Positions 34,253 through 43,833 of a stretch of 60,085 nucleotides of DNA are shown piece after piece. Where the stretch lies: positions 1 through 60,085 of the forward strand of contig NZ_PDKC01000016.1 in the NCBI RefSeq assembly GCF_004116495.1, given 5' to 3'. Within the stretch, counting starts at the first letter, position 1; the number at the start of each line of letters is the position of its first letter. The translations under genes were made by a program, and so were the position numbers. This DNA comes from Arcobacter sp. CECT 8985. GTDB taxonomy: Bacteria > Campylobacterota > Campylobacteria > Campylobacterales > Arcobacteraceae. The notes under the pieces were generated by a model. The model saw only the letters and a program-made list of their open reading frames with translations, was not told where the DNA came from and ran no database searches.

Positions 34253-35148
34253 ATCTTTTGTTTTTCTTTTTCTAGTCTTTTGATAACTCTATCAAAATCA
34301 TCTTTTGTATTACATTTTAATAATAAGTGTTCAATATCTAAATCTTTCTTTCGTGAAGTTCTTTTTTGTTTTCTTAAATTAATTACATCCGAATCATTTA
34401 AAATTGTTATTTTATCTTCTAAATTAAGTGTTTTTAACTCTTGGGTTATCTCATCAATATATGTAGGTTTTAGATGATTTATATATATTTTAATATCATC
34501 TCTTGTTAGTTTTGTAAGTTCATCTTTTAATAGTTTTAATGTTAAATGTTTACTTGTTTGTGCAGCTATTTCTAATCTAGAAGGAAAGGAAACATCAATA
34601 ATTAATTGTTTTATTGATGGATTTTCATTTAACTCTTTCCATATCTCATCACAAATATATGTATCAGCAGTAAAAAATATGGAATTTGTATTTTTTGTAA
34701 TTACATATCCACAACTTGAAATTGTATGATTTGTTTTTATTGGTTTTATTGAAAAGTTTTTAAATTGTAATACTTTGTTTACTTCAAGTTCAATAAATTC
34801 AATAGAGTGCTTTTGATTTATTATATCAATATCTGAGAAATCTGGCCAAATATTCCAATTAAAAATATATCTATTTAGATGGTCAATTGTCTCTTTTAAT
34901 GCATAAATTTTAATAGGTTTATTTCTTGTTTCATAAAATGATTCTACTAAAAAAGGAATATCAATTATATGATCAAGGTGAGAGTGAGTAAGAAAAATAT
35001 TATCAATATATCTTGCATCTTCCCCAATAGCTTTAATAATATTACCTGCATCAATTACACTACACCTGTCAATTTGAATAGTTGTATTATTTGCATCTAA
35101 TCCTTTTCCTCCATGTGCACCTAAGATCTTTATCTTATCATTAAACAT
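34246..35148 (-). CDS. MBL-fold phosphodiesterase, class II cAMP-PDE-like
   Basis: The 300-residue protein is a metallo-beta-lactamase-fold hydrolase with the metal motif THSHLDH (His55, His57, Asp59, His60). The N-terminal ILGAHGGKGLDANNTTIQID and DAGNIIKAIG fit class II 3',5'-cyclic-nucleotide phosphodiesterases better than RNase Z or glyoxalase II; further ligands are in IKTNHTISSCGYVI, FTADTY and INHLKP. It may hydrolyse cAMP or a similar nucleotide in the cytoplasm. The last 45 residues are an unusual Lys-rich helical tail (KQKRTSRKKDLD onwards). It is monocistronic. Confidence 0.72.
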   Translation of the reverse strand: MFNDKIKILGAHGGKGLDANNTTIQIDRCSVIDAGNIIKAIGEDARYIDNIFLTHSHLDHIIDIPFLVESFYETRNKPIKIYALKETIDHLNRYIFNWNIWPDFSDIDIINQKHSIEFIELEVNKVLQFKNFSIKPIKTNHTISSCGYVITKNTNSIFFTADTYICDEIWKELNENPSIKQLIIDVSFPSRLEIAAQTSKHLTLKLLKDELTKLTRDDIKIYINHLKPTYIDEITQELKTLNLEDKITILNDSDVINLRKQKRTSRKKDLDIEHLLLKCNTKDDFDRVIKRLEKEKQKIK

Positions 35149-35510
35149 TTATACCCTTATAATTTTAATATATTAAATTATATCAAAAAAAAGTTGATAT
35201 GGCTATATGTATTTTTTTAATATTATTTAATGTTATACAAAAGTTGAAAAAATGACTAATTATAGTTTAGCAGTAATAAAGTAAATAGATATTTTGTAAA
35301 CAGTTTTATCTATTTTTAGTTATACAAAAATAAGAGAAAAAAATAGAAATAATTTTAAATATATTTTCATATTGAAAATGAAACTGTTAAGTTTTAACTG
35401 ATTTTATACATTATGTAATATCTTAAATAGTATATTCATTATACACCATTAATTTAGAGGTTTACATCAAAGGTTTTTCTAGTAAATAAATACTAGAAAA
35501 ACAAATATCA
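35149..35510. other. AT-rich intergenic region with one terminator
   Basis: This 362-base region separates the phosphodiesterase gene's promoter from the chemoreceptor gene's end. I see only AT-rich DNA and a single hairpin near its right end. No reading frame, repeat or structured GC-rich segment stands out. Confidence 0.5.
35473..35502 (-). terminator. terminator of the chemoreceptor gene
   Basis: Perfect 12-base arms GTTTTTCTAGTA and TACTAGAAAAAC flank a six-base loop nine bases beyond the minus-strand stop at 35511. Confidence 0.7.
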
Positions 35511-38057
35511 TTAAATATTATGTTTACCTTTGAAGTTATTTTTATCTACATTTTTAACGACTTTTTTTGCAATATCAGAAGTTTGTATTGCAATGTCATT
35601 TGTTTGTGATGCAACATGTGCATTTTCCTGTGTTTTTTTATCTAAACTATTTACTGCATCATTTATTTGTTCAATTCCATTAGTTTGCTCTTTAGATGCA
35701 TTTTGGATATTTTGAATTAGTGAAATTGTATTTTCTACGTTATTATTTAATTGGTTATATCCTTCAATCATACTAAAAGAGATTTTTTTACCTTCCTGTG
35801 CTTTTATAGATGCATTTTCAACTATTGATTTGATTTTATTTGCAGCATCTGCACTTCTAGATGCTAGACTTCGAACTTCTTGTGCAACTACTGCAAATCC
35901 TTTACCAGCTTCTCCTGCTGTTGCTGCTTCTACTGCTGCATTTAATGAAAGTATGTTTGTTTGAAATGCAATTTGGTCAATAAGGCTAGTTGCTTCTGTT
36001 ATTTCTGCTACTTGTTGATTTATCTCTTCCATTGATTTTGTTGTTTTATTTGCTAAATCTTTCCCTTTGCTAGAAGACTCTCCTAGAATATTTGCATTTT
36101 TACTCATTTCTTGAACAAAGTTATTTGTAGAAGCAATATTCCCTGTAATTTCTTCAATTGCTGCAACTGTTTCTTCTAATCTTACTGCTGCATCATTTGA
36201 TGATCTATTTAATGTATCAACGTTTTTAAGAAGATTACTTGAACTATCTTTAAGTGTATATCCAATATCTTGATTTTCAATTAACATTTGCGTAATAGAT
36301 TTTCTTAATTTATTAATACCTTCTAATACCTCTTCTAGTTCACCACCTAGATCAAAATTAATATTATGCATACTTACTGTGTAATCATAGTCTGTATATT
36401 TTTCTAGAGTTGATAGTATCTCTTTAAATATTTTATGTTGTGTTTCAATTGTATGGTTTACTGAATTTGTTAAAGCTTGTAATTGTGGGTTAGAAGCTTT
36501 AGATTTGATTTTACAATTATAATATCCTTGTCTCATTTTATTTAGTACCATTATTGCTTCACCTACACAGAACATATCATTTTCTAAACCTTGATTGATC
36601 TTTTTGATATTTTCATTTGCCATTTTAGAAATATGTCCAAGTTCATCATTCCCATATATTTTTATTTCATCTAACTCATTGATTTCTCTATTTAAATAAA
36701 GCATGAAGTTACTAATTCCTTCATACACTGCTGTTGTTGATTTAGAAATATTTCTATAAATGAAATATGTTAATCCAATTAGTAAAGATAAAGCAATTAT
36801 TAAAATACCTATTTGTGTATAAAATGAATTTGTAATATTTTTATATTTTTTATTTATGTCTTTTAGTATAAAAGAAGATATATTGTCATCAACTTTTTTT
36901 AATAGATTTATTTTTTTAGTAATCGTATCAAACCAAACATCAGGTTCAATATCAAACTGACTATTAAAAAGTTTTTTTATTGCATTAATTGTTGTTTTAT
37001 CATTCTTATTTTTAAGATAATCAATTTTATTTGCTTCAACACTATTTAAATAATCATCAAAACCTTTTTTAACTTTATCTAACAATTTTTTCTCTTTTTC
37101 ACTTGTAGCTGATAGTTTTTTATAATCATTTATATGTTTTATTAACTCATCATGTTTTTGTTTTATTAAATCAATATATTTACTATCTTTTTCATGAATA
37201 TATTTTTGAACATAGTAAATAATACCACCAAAACCAATATCTTCTTCAATATATCCTAAAACAATAGTTTTTTGTTCAGCTTGTAAAATCTGTTCTCTCA
37301 TTTTTTGTACATCTTTTACCACTTGCGTATCAAAAGCATCATTTACGTATGAAATTATTTGGCTTTTAGCGTATATAGAAAATTCTTTAATAAACTCTTT
37401 TTGAGAAGAGATGAGATTAACAAACTTTGGATACATCCCTTTTGCAAAATTACCTCTTGCTAGAGTATTAGCTCCAACTGCTCTTTCTATTCCTGCTTTT
37501 TCTTTTGCAACAAGAAAATTATAATAAGAGAGTATTTCTCTTGTAATACTTGGATCATGTGAACTAGCTGATGAACGTGCAATAAAATCTAATAATTTTG
37601 CATTTATATTTGTATAATAAGAAATAGCATCATTTGTTTTTATATTTAAACTACTAATAGCTTCTCTTTTTTCTTTTAGCATATTAAGTTCATTTATTGA
37701 TTCATCTATATATTTAACAGAGTTTTTTGATAGAAAAGATTTGTTTAAATTTTTATACTCATTTTTTAATTGAGTAAACTTTTCATTCGTTAGTTCTCTT
37801 TGTGAGTTTAATTTATCTTTAAATTTAATACCTTTACTTCCTAAGTAGCCAGCTGTCATTCCTCTTTCTTTTTGTGTTTCATGAACAAGCGAAGATATTA
37901 TAATGTTTATTTTGATAACACTTTGTAAGTTTTCATAACCTTTTTTTTCTTTGGATGCTTTAAATAAGACTACTGAAGAAAGAATAATAACAAAAATAAT
38001 TGATATTGAAACTAAAATTAAAAGTTTTACTTTTATTGATAAGTCATTGAATTTCAT
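35511..38057 (-). CDS. NIT-domain methyl-accepting chemotaxis protein
   Basis: The 848-residue chemoreceptor has a transmembrane helix at about 11-33, a long periplasmic nitrate/nitrite-sensing (NIT) domain (about 45-400) marked by [20 protein letters not shown], a second helix at about 413-436, a HAMP-like linker and a signalling domain with the conserved hairpin tip [37 protein letters not shown] domains are thought to sense nitrate or nitrite. It forms a two-gene operon with the PAS protein, which starts the transcript and ends 10 bases before it. The receptor should drive CheA-dependent taxis. Confidence 0.9.
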   Translation of the reverse strand: MKFNDLSIKVKLLILVSISIIFVIILSSVVLFKASKEKKGYENLQSVIKINIIISSLVHETQKERGMTAGYLGSKGIKFKDKLNSQRELTNEKFTQLKNEYKNLNKSFLSKNSVKYIDESINELNMLKEKREAISSLNIKTNDAISYYTNINAKLLDFIARSSASSHDPSITREILSYYNFLVAKEKAGIERAVGANTLARGNFAKGMYPKFVNLISSQKEFIKEFSIYAKSQIISYVNDAFDTQVVKDVQKMREQILQAEQKTIVLGYIEEDIGFGGIIYYVQKYIHEKDSKYIDLIKQKHDELIKHINDYKKLSATSEKEKKLLDKVKKGFDDYLNSVEANKIDYLKNKNDKTTINAIKKLFNSQFDIEPDVWFDTITKKINLLKKVDDNISSFILKDINKKYKNITNSFYTQIGILIIALSLLIGLTYFIYRNISKSTTAVYEGISNFMLYLNREINELDEIKIYGNDELGHISKMANENIKKINQGLENDMFCVGEAIMVLNKMRQGYYNCKIKSKASNPQLQALTNSVNHTIETQHKIFKEILSTLEKYTDYDYTVSMHNINFDLGGELEEVLEGINKLRKSITQMLIENQDIGYTLKDSSSNLLKNVDTLNRSSNDAAVRLEETVAAIEEITGNIASTNNFVQEMSKNANILGESSSKGKDLANKTTKSMEEINQQVAEITEATSLIDQIAFQTNILSLNAAVEAATAGEAGKGFAVVAQEVRSLASRSADAANKIKSIVENASIKAQEGKKISFSMIEGYNQLNNNVENTISLIQNIQNASKEQTNGIEQINDAVNSLDKKTQENAHVASQTNDIAIQTSDIAKKVVKNVDKNNFKGKHNI

Positions 38058-38067
38058 TTTTTATCCT

Positions 38068-38457
38068 TTACTTCAACATATTTTTATAGATATTTGCATA
38101 TTTTTCTATTTCTTCTTTTGAAGCTTTTTTTCTACAAGAAATATAGCCTTTTGAACCATCACATGAAGTATAGGGATAAATTGTTGCATAGACCCAGTAA
38201 TACTTACCTTTTTTTGTACTATTTTTTACAAAACCTCTCCATATATTGCCTGCTTGTATTGTTTTCCATAAATCTTCAAAAACAGATGCTGGGATATCTT
38301 TATGTCTTACAATACTGTGGGGTTTTCCAATTAGTTCATTTAAAGGAAATTCAGAATATTTGCAAAACTGTTCATTCGCAAATCTAATTATTCCTTCTTC
38401 ATCAGTTTCAGAAACTAAAAAAGAGTCATTTGTTAATTCTAATTCATCTTCTTTCAT
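38068..38457 (-). CDS. stand-alone Aer-type PAS domain protein
   Basis: The 129-residue protein is a single PAS domain of the Aer type: NDSFLVSETDEEGIIRFANEQFCKYSEFPLNELIGKPHSIVRHKDIPASVFEDLWKTIQAGNIWRGFVKN and KGKYYWVYATIYP. In Aer this domain holds FAD and reports redox state. Here it is not fused to a receptor but sits 10 bases upstream of the NIT chemoreceptor in the same operon, similar to the split CetA/CetB energy-taxis pair of Campylobacter. I infer that it signals to the adjacent receptor. Confidence 0.88.
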   Translation of the reverse strand: MKEDELELTNDSFLVSETDEEGIIRFANEQFCKYSEFPLNELIGKPHSIVRHKDIPASVFEDLWKTIQAGNIWRGFVKNSTKKGKYYWVYATIYPYTSCDGSKGYISCRKKASKEEIEKYANIYKNMLK

Positions 38458-38583
38458 AAAGAATCCTTCGAAGTGTAGTTATTTTAAGTATATGGATTGT
38501 GAGAAAATATATTGCTTTAAAAATATAGTTAAATTAAAAATGTAATTATAATATTATTACTAAATTATAAAAAAATCATAAAA

Positions 38584-40140
38584 TTACTTATAAAGTATCT
38601 TAATTATAGAAAAAATAAATAATCCAAGTGCGATTTCTTTGTATGACTTGTCATAAAGTAATAAAAAAATGGAACTAAGTATTAAAGAAATTGATAAAAT
38701 ATAAGACTTTACATTTTTACTCAATTCTTTTTTTAAAAACTCAAGTTGATTATCTGAAATTTCAACTTTTAGTTCACCTTCAGTTGCTTTTTTAATAGTT
38801 GCCTTAAAATTTTTTACTGTAAAAGGAATATCTTTTATTTCATCAATTATAGTTTCAACTATTGAGTCTTTTGAACCTAAAGCTTTTGGAAGATTATCTT
38901 TTAGAATTGGAAGTATATCTTTTATTCCATTAAAATTTTCTATATATGTTGTTCCTAAACCTTCTATAATTGCACTTACTCTTAATATGTATATTGCATC
39001 ACTTGGTAATTTAAATGGTAGATTTCGAGTACTTTCAAGTACTTCAAAAGCTAATTTTTGCATAGACTCACTATTTAAATTATTATTTGAAAAAATATCA
39101 AACATTTTGCTAGTAAATTCTGCAAGATCTGAAGTAGGGGCTTCATATGCAATTGTTCCTAATTTTTTGCTTGCATTGATATATGATTCATAATCTTGCT
39201 CATTTGCTGCTTTAATTAATTCAATAATTGCAATTCTTGTATTATTTGGAACTGTCTTTACCATACCAAAGTCAAGTAAAATTATCTCGCTATTTTTTGT
39301 AATTAATAGATTTCCAGGATGAGGGTCTGCATGAAAATATCCTTTTATTAACATTTGTTCTGTATAAAAGTTAACTAATATTGATATTATACTTTTAAAA
39401 TCAATATTATTTTTATAAATATTTTCTTTGTCATCAAATCTAAAACCCTCTTCAAAACTCATTACAAGTGCATCATCACATGAAAACTTTTCATATGCCA
39501 TTGGAAATTTTATATTACTATCTTTGTATGTATTTGAGAATTTTTTTAGATTTTGAAGCTCTGTATTTAAACTTACTTCTTGAATAATCATAGATGAAAA
39601 CTCTTTTATCACTGCTTCAATAGAGTTTTTTGTATAGTGGGAAAATAAAGGTTTAAATATTATATTAAAAAAGTTAATAATTTTTATATCAGCAATAACT
39701 CTTTGTTTTATGCCTTCTCTTCTTAGTTTTACTGCAACTTTTTCACCTGTATTTAAATATGCAATATGAACTTGTCCAATAGATGCAGATGCTATTGGTT
39801 TTTCATCAAAAGAATGAAACTTAATATTTGAAAATGCTCTTTCATATACCAAGTTGAACTCTTTTTTAGACATTGAAGGAAGTTTGTCATGTAGTTGCTT
39901 TAGTTCAATAAGATAATCTTCACTAAAAAAGTCTGCTCTAGTTGCTAAAACCTGCGCAAGTTTTATAAAACTTGCACCCAAATCAACTATAGTATTTTTT
40001 AAATCTTTTGCATTTAAAGGTTTTACTCCTAAAAAACTATTTTTTTTCTTAATTACTAAATATATAGTAAGTAAGAATCTAAATATTTTGTATACTCTTT
40101 TATAAGAATATAGATTTATGTTTTTGAAAAAATTAACTAT
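38584..40140 (-). CDS. ABC1/UbiB-family atypical kinase, ATA start
   Basis: The protein has the ABC1/AarF/UbiB kinase layout: LGASFIKLAQVLATRADFFSEDYLIEL (KxGQ-like motif), EKPIASASIGQVHIAYL (Ala-rich nucleotide loop), VAVKLRR, FHADPHPGNLLI and LLDFGMVK, with two C-terminal membrane helices. Family members act in quinone biosynthesis. The region from 39982 to 40140 is open in the same frame and encodes the normal N-terminus (NFFKNINLYSYKR... SFLGVKPLNAKDL), but has no ATG, GTG or TTG. An ATA at 40140 lies six bases after AAGGA and overlaps the stop of the upstream gene (ATAG), so I infer an ATA start (518 residues). If not, translation from the TTG at 39981 would remove 53 residues. Confidence 0.78.
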   Translation of the reverse strand: MVNFFKNINLYSYKRVYKIFRFLLTIYLVIKKKNSFLGVKPLNAKDLKNTIVDLGASFIKLAQVLATRADFFSEDYLIELKQLHDKLPSMSKKEFNLVYERAFSNIKFHSFDEKPIASASIGQVHIAYLNTGEKVAVKLRREGIKQRVIADIKIINFFNIIFKPLFSHYTKNSIEAVIKEFSSMIIQEVSLNTELQNLKKFSNTYKDSNIKFPMAYEKFSCDDALVMSFEEGFRFDDKENIYKNNIDFKSIISILVNFYTEQMLIKGYFHADPHPGNLLITKNSEIILLDFGMVKTVPNNTRIAIIELIKAANEQDYESYINASKKLGTIAYEAPTSDLAEFTSKMFDIFSNNNLNSESMQKLAFEVLESTRNLPFKLPSDAIYILRVSAIIEGLGTTYIENFNGIKDILPILKDNLPKALGSKDSIVETIIDEIKDIPFTVKNFKATIKKATEGELKVEISDNQLEFLKKELSKNVKSYILSISLILSSIFLLLYDKSYKEIALGLFIFSIIKILYK

Positions 40141-40400
40141 TTTAGTTCCTTTTTTAACTCTTCTAAATCATCTTTTGTCACTAATCCTAATTCACTAATT
40201 GCTTCTTTAATACTTTTTTTTAGTTGTTCTTTAAATTCTTTGTCTTGTTCTTTTCCTTTTTTTTCTAAAGACTCTATAAAACCTTTTATATCACCTTTAT
40301 CAATTTTGCCTTTTTCTTCAAGTTTTTTTAATTCATCTTCAACTCTATCTTTTAATAGTGCTGTTGCACCAATACCAGTATATAAAAGTTCTTTTAGCAT
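40137..40400 (-). CDS. phasin-like small helical protein
   Basis: The 87-residue protein is almost all charged helix after a short hydrophobic start (LLYTGIGATALLKDRVEDELKKLEEKGKI). It resembles the short phasin/PhaF-like proteins often found just before ubiB-type genes in this phylum and others; the ending TKDDLEELKKEL is typical. It may associate with membranes or lipid granules. The start follows GGAAGAAAA. Its TAG stop overlaps the ATA that I take as the start of the UbiB-like gene, so both are translated together. Confidence 0.75.
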   Translation of the reverse strand: MLKELLYTGIGATALLKDRVEDELKKLEEKGKIDKGDIKGFIESLEKKGKEQDKEFKEQLKKSIKEAISELGLVTKDDLEELKKELK

Positions 40401-40537
40401 TTTTCTTCCTTTTTATTTATTATATCACTTTTAAATAGTATTTAATAGTTCTGTTTTGTCCACTTATTGTAAGCCTTTTATTTATATATTTTTCCAATAA
40501 GTTTATTTTTTTAAATAATTTCTCTTTTTTGTCAATA

Positions 40538-41056
40538 TCATCTTTTTTCTTGTATTGTCCAAATTAACTTATCAGTTGAAAATCCAAGGGATTTTATTTT
40601 TACTAATATTTCATCAAGTGTTTGTTTGTTCAATTTTGGTGTTCTTGATAAAATCCATAAATATTCTCTTGATGGAGTCCCTACTACTGCATATTTATAA
40701 TCTTTATCTAAATCTATAATCCAATAATCACCATAAAATGGTCTAAAAAAACTAACTTTCAATTTGCTATTTGCTTCATTTGTTGCATAAGCTATTCCAT
40801 TTGCACTTGTTTTTTCATTTGTATCTATTTTTTGGCATCTGTTTATAACTTTTAATTCATTATTCTGTTTTAAAGAATATGTGGCCGTAACATTTTTACA
40901 ACCTTTTTCAAAGAAGTGTTCATATCTTGCAATTTCATACCATGTACCAAGATATTTTTGTATATTTACACTATTTACTGTAGGTAAATGTTCATGTTTT
41001 GTACTACAACCTGTAAAAACAAATATAGTAAAAACTACATATAATAAATATTTCAT
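40538..41056 (-). CDS. blc: outer-membrane lipocalin (Blc-like)
   Basis: The 172-residue protein is a bacterial lipocalin. It has a lipoprotein signal with Cys17 in FVFTGCS, the lipocalin motif YLGTWYEIARYEHFFEKGCKNVTATYSL, then FRPFYGDYWIIDLDKDYKYAVVGTPSREYLWILSRTP, which is the second conserved block. Blc proteins bind fatty acids or lysophospholipids at the outer membrane, often under stress. The start follows AAGGAGAAA. It is monocistronic and divergent from the hypothetical gene at 41161. Confidence 0.92.
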   Translation of the reverse strand: MKYLLYVVFTIFVFTGCSTKHEHLPTVNSVNIQKYLGTWYEIARYEHFFEKGCKNVTATYSLKQNNELKVINRCQKIDTNEKTSANGIAYATNEANSKLKVSFFRPFYGDYWIIDLDKDYKYAVVGTPSREYLWILSRTPKLNKQTLDEILVKIKSLGFSTDKLIWTIQEKR

Positions 41057-41160
41057 TTTTTCTCCTTATTTCATATATTATAAAACTATATTAAGATTTT
41101 TAGTATAGATTTTTTGTAAATTGATATATTCATTCGATATAATTTTATAAAGGCTAAAAA

Positions 41161-41808
41161 ATGAAAATAGAAACAAGCTTTAATCAAACAAATAATAGTT
41201 CATTAGAAAATAAAAGTCAAAAGAGTACAACTAGCTTTAAGGATGTATTACTTGGTGATTTTGAAGATTTGAGTGAAGATTTCTCTTTTGAAACAATACA
41301 AAAAATACCACTTAATAAAATTGAAGATATTTATCAAACTGAACACAATATTAAAAAAGCTAAAAACTTAAAGATTGCAACTATGTTTACAGAAGATAAA
41401 AGTTTATCAAAAGCTTTGTATGAACAAGTACTAAATAAACAAGCTTCAAATAAAGATGAAGAGTATTTATTTGATATGATACAAGATAAAATTATATTTT
41501 TAAGTAGTGACTCAACAACACTAGAAAGCTTACTTCAAAAAAGTGTAGAATCAAGAGTAGATTTATCTTCAAATGAAAAAATTTTACAAAGAGTAACTCC
41601 TAGTGAAATCAATGCTGTTTTATCTTATGTAAATGCAATTAATTTTATAAGTTCTATGGGAAATACATATGAAAGTTTAAATAATAGATATCTTAATAAA
41701 GATGATAAATACTCTATTTTTTATAATAATCACTATTTAGAATATCATTTTTTAATAGCAAAATTTAAAGAGTATGATAGACAAATAGAAAAGCTTAGTC
41801 AGCTTTGA
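41161..41808 (+). CDS. hypothetical protein
   Basis: I cannot place this 215-residue soluble protein in a family. It has no signal or membrane segment. The first 30 residues are Ser, Asn and Gln rich and look disordered; the remainder appears helical, with TPSEINAVLSYVNAINFISSMGNTYESLNNRYLNKDDKYSIFYNNHYLEYHF as the most distinctive part. There are no cysteines and no recognisable catalytic motif. Such a disordered N-terminus with a helical body is seen in secreted or flagellum-linked proteins of the phylum, but that is only a guess. It overlaps the opposing repair-related gene by 10 bases at its end. Confidence 0.6.
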   Translation: MKIETSFNQTNNSSLENKSQKSTTSFKDVLLGDFEDLSEDFSFETIQKIPLNKIEDIYQTEHNIKKAKNLKIATMFTEDKSLSKALYEQVLNKQASNKDEEYLFDMIQDKIIFLSSDSTTLESLLQKSVESRVDLSSNEKILQRVTPSEINAVLSYVNAINFISSMGNTYESLNNRYLNKDDKYSIFYNNHYLEYHFLIAKFKEYDRQIEKLSQL

Positions 41809-42530
41809 AACTCTGTCATATATGTTCTATAGAGTAAAGGGACAAGGTTTTTTTGAAGTTTTACATTTTTTCTTGATTCTATAGTAACAGCTTGAAAAAA
41901 ACTACTCCAAAGTTTTTTAAATTTTTGTTCATTTTTTGATAAAGTTGGTTGTTCAAATGATGCAATACTTTGAACTCCCAGAAAATTTTCATTTTTTATA
42001 AATGCTAATTTCCTATTTATATCATGAATTATATAGTTTTGATTATTTAATCTTTTATAAAAATGTATACCTAGAAAATAAGATAGATTAAACTGGCTTT
42101 GTATTTTTGCATAAAGTGTTTTATCTTCAAGCTCTTCAAATCTTAAGAAACCAGTCATCTTATGTTTTGCACTAAATAGCTGTTTTTCAAGATTTTGTAT
42201 AAAAAATATAGAACTATTATTTATATTTGAAAGTTCCTTTTTGTTTCTAAAGCCTAATATTATAAAATTTAATAAGTGTAGTTCAAAATTATGATTATCA
42301 CACATAAAGATATTTAAAATAGTATGAAAAGTATTTTTAGAAAAATGTTTTTTTATACTCTCAAGAACTTTACTAGCTTTTTTTTCATCTGTTTTTATTT
42401 CTAATAACTCTTCAAGTATTAAAATATTAGGTTTTTGTTTTAGTATTGTGTTTGGTTTTAACTTTTTGTAATAAACATCATAAACTAAAGTTAAAAAACC
42501 TTCAAAACTATTATCATAAATTAAAATCAT
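41799..42530 (-). CDS. TIGR03915-type putative DNA metabolism protein
   Basis: The 243-residue protein matches the TIGR03915 (SAM/DUF4130) family, always encoded beside a radical SAM partner. The signature pieces are present: YDNSFEGFLTLVYDVYYKK at the start, HKMTGFLRFEEL in the middle, YIIHDINRKLAFI, and the end VTIESRKNVKLQKNLVPLLYRTYMTEF. The domain is related to uracil-DNA-glycosylase-like proteins, which suggests a role in DNA repair or modification. Its ATG overlaps the end of the radical SAM gene by four bases. Confidence 0.85.
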   Translation of the reverse strand: MILIYDNSFEGFLTLVYDVYYKKLKPNTILKQKPNILILEELLEIKTDEKKASKVLESIKKHFSKNTFHTILNIFMCDNHNFELHLLNFIILGFRNKKELSNINNSSIFFIQNLEKQLFSAKHKMTGFLRFEELEDKTLYAKIQSQFNLSYFLGIHFYKRLNNQNYIIHDINRKLAFIKNENFLGVQSIASFEQPTLSKNEQKFKKLWSSFFQAVTIESRKNVKLQKNLVPLLYRTYMTEFQS

Positions 42531-43768
42531 ATTTCACCTGTTATTGCACTAAAATCCATATCAAATAGTGATGGTTGAAGTATCTTTTTTTTAGGTGGAG
42601 TAATTATTGCTTGTTTTATTTTATCATCACAAAAAGATATCTTTGCACAATATTTACCTTTGCAAGTTATAAAGTATTGTGCTTTTTTCAATGATATTTT
42701 TAGTTTTTTTAAATCATAAAAATCTAAAGTTTTAAATTTTCTTGCTTTTAATATTTTAAAAACTGATTTTATTCCTATACCTGGAATTCTAAGTAGTTCA
42801 TCTTTACTTACTTTATTTATTTCCATAGGAAAGTATTTTAAGTTATTTAAAGCCCAAAAAGTTTTTGGGTCTAGTTCTTCATCAAGGTTTGGAAATTCAT
42901 CATTTACAATTTCATCATAAGTAAAATCATAAAACCTTAAAAGCCAATCTGCTTGATATAACCTATGCTCTCTTAACAATGGAGGTTTATTTATAATTGA
43001 AGGAAGATTTTTATGGTCATTTACTGGAATATATGCACTATAATATACTCTTTTTAATAACGCTTTATCATATAAAACAGAACTAAGTTTTAATATATCT
43101 TTATCACTTTCAGGTGTGGCTCCTATTATAAGTTGAGTACTCATGCCTATTGGTCTTGTATTTTTTTCTAAACTTTTATCTCGTGCATGCTTTAGTGGTT
43201 GTAATATCTTTTCTTTTGTTTTATTTGGTGCTAATAGCTTCAATGATTTATCACTTGGTAACTCTATATTTGAACTAACTCTATTTGCTAAAGCAACAAC
43301 TTCATCAATAAGTCTATCATCAGCACCTGGAATTAGTTTCACATGGATATAACCATTAAAATGATATTCGTATCTTAATATTTTGAGTGTTCTTAGAATT
43401 AAAATCATTGTATGATCTTCATTTTCAATTATTCCTGAACTTAAAAAAAGACCTTCAATATAGTTTCTTTTATAAAAATTTATTGTGATATCTGCAAGTT
43501 GTTTAGGTGAGAAAGCTGCTCTTTTTATATCATTGCTTTTTCTATTTATACAATAAGCACAATCATATATACAAAAATTAGTAAGCAATACTTTTAATAA
43601 AGATACACATCTTCCATCTGATGTAAATGTATGGCATATCCCACTATTATGAGTCGCTCCAAGTTCTCCTGTTTTGTGATTGTTTTCACTTCCACTTGAA
43701 CTACAACTTACATCATATTTTGCACTATTGGCTAAAATTTGCATTTTTTCAAAGATATCTTTTTTCAT
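42527..43768 (-). CDS. TIGR03916-type radical SAM DNA repair/modification protein
   Basis: The 413-residue protein carries the radical SAM cluster motif CIYDCAYC (Cys66, Cys70, Cys73) and matches the TIGR03916 family, named for a putative DNA modification or repair role: it contains GICHTFTSDGRCVSLLKVLLTNFC, FLSSGIIENEDHTM, ATPESDKDILKLS and a helix-hairpin-helix (KDELLRIPGIGIKSVFKILKARKF) that binds DNA. It is related in sequence style to spore photoproduct lyase. It starts the two-gene operon with the TIGR03915 partner; the four-base overlap implies coupled translation and likely a complex. Confidence 0.88.
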   Translation of the reverse strand: MKKDIFEKMQILANSAKYDVSCSSSGSENNHKTGELGATHNSGICHTFTSDGRCVSLLKVLLTNFCIYDCAYCINRKSNDIKRAAFSPKQLADITINFYKRNYIEGLFLSSGIIENEDHTMILILRTLKILRYEYHFNGYIHVKLIPGADDRLIDEVVALANRVSSNIELPSDKSLKLLAPNKTKEKILQPLKHARDKSLEKNTRPIGMSTQLIIGATPESDKDILKLSSVLYDKALLKRVYYSAYIPVNDHKNLPSIINKPPLLREHRLYQADWLLRFYDFTYDEIVNDEFPNLDEELDPKTFWALNNLKYFPMEINKVSKDELLRIPGIGIKSVFKILKARKFKTLDFYDLKKLKISLKKAQYFITCKGKYCAKISFCDDKIKQAIITPPKKKILQPSLFDMDFSAITGEI

Positions 43769-43833
43769 AGTGATATTTTATATAAATTAAAACAAATAAT
43801 GTAAATATATTACGATTTGTAATATAAAGTTTT

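Noticed and set aside
41161-41808. The hypothetical protein as a flagellar component
   Set aside because: The disordered N-terminus and helical body are not specific, and no flagellar genes are nearby.
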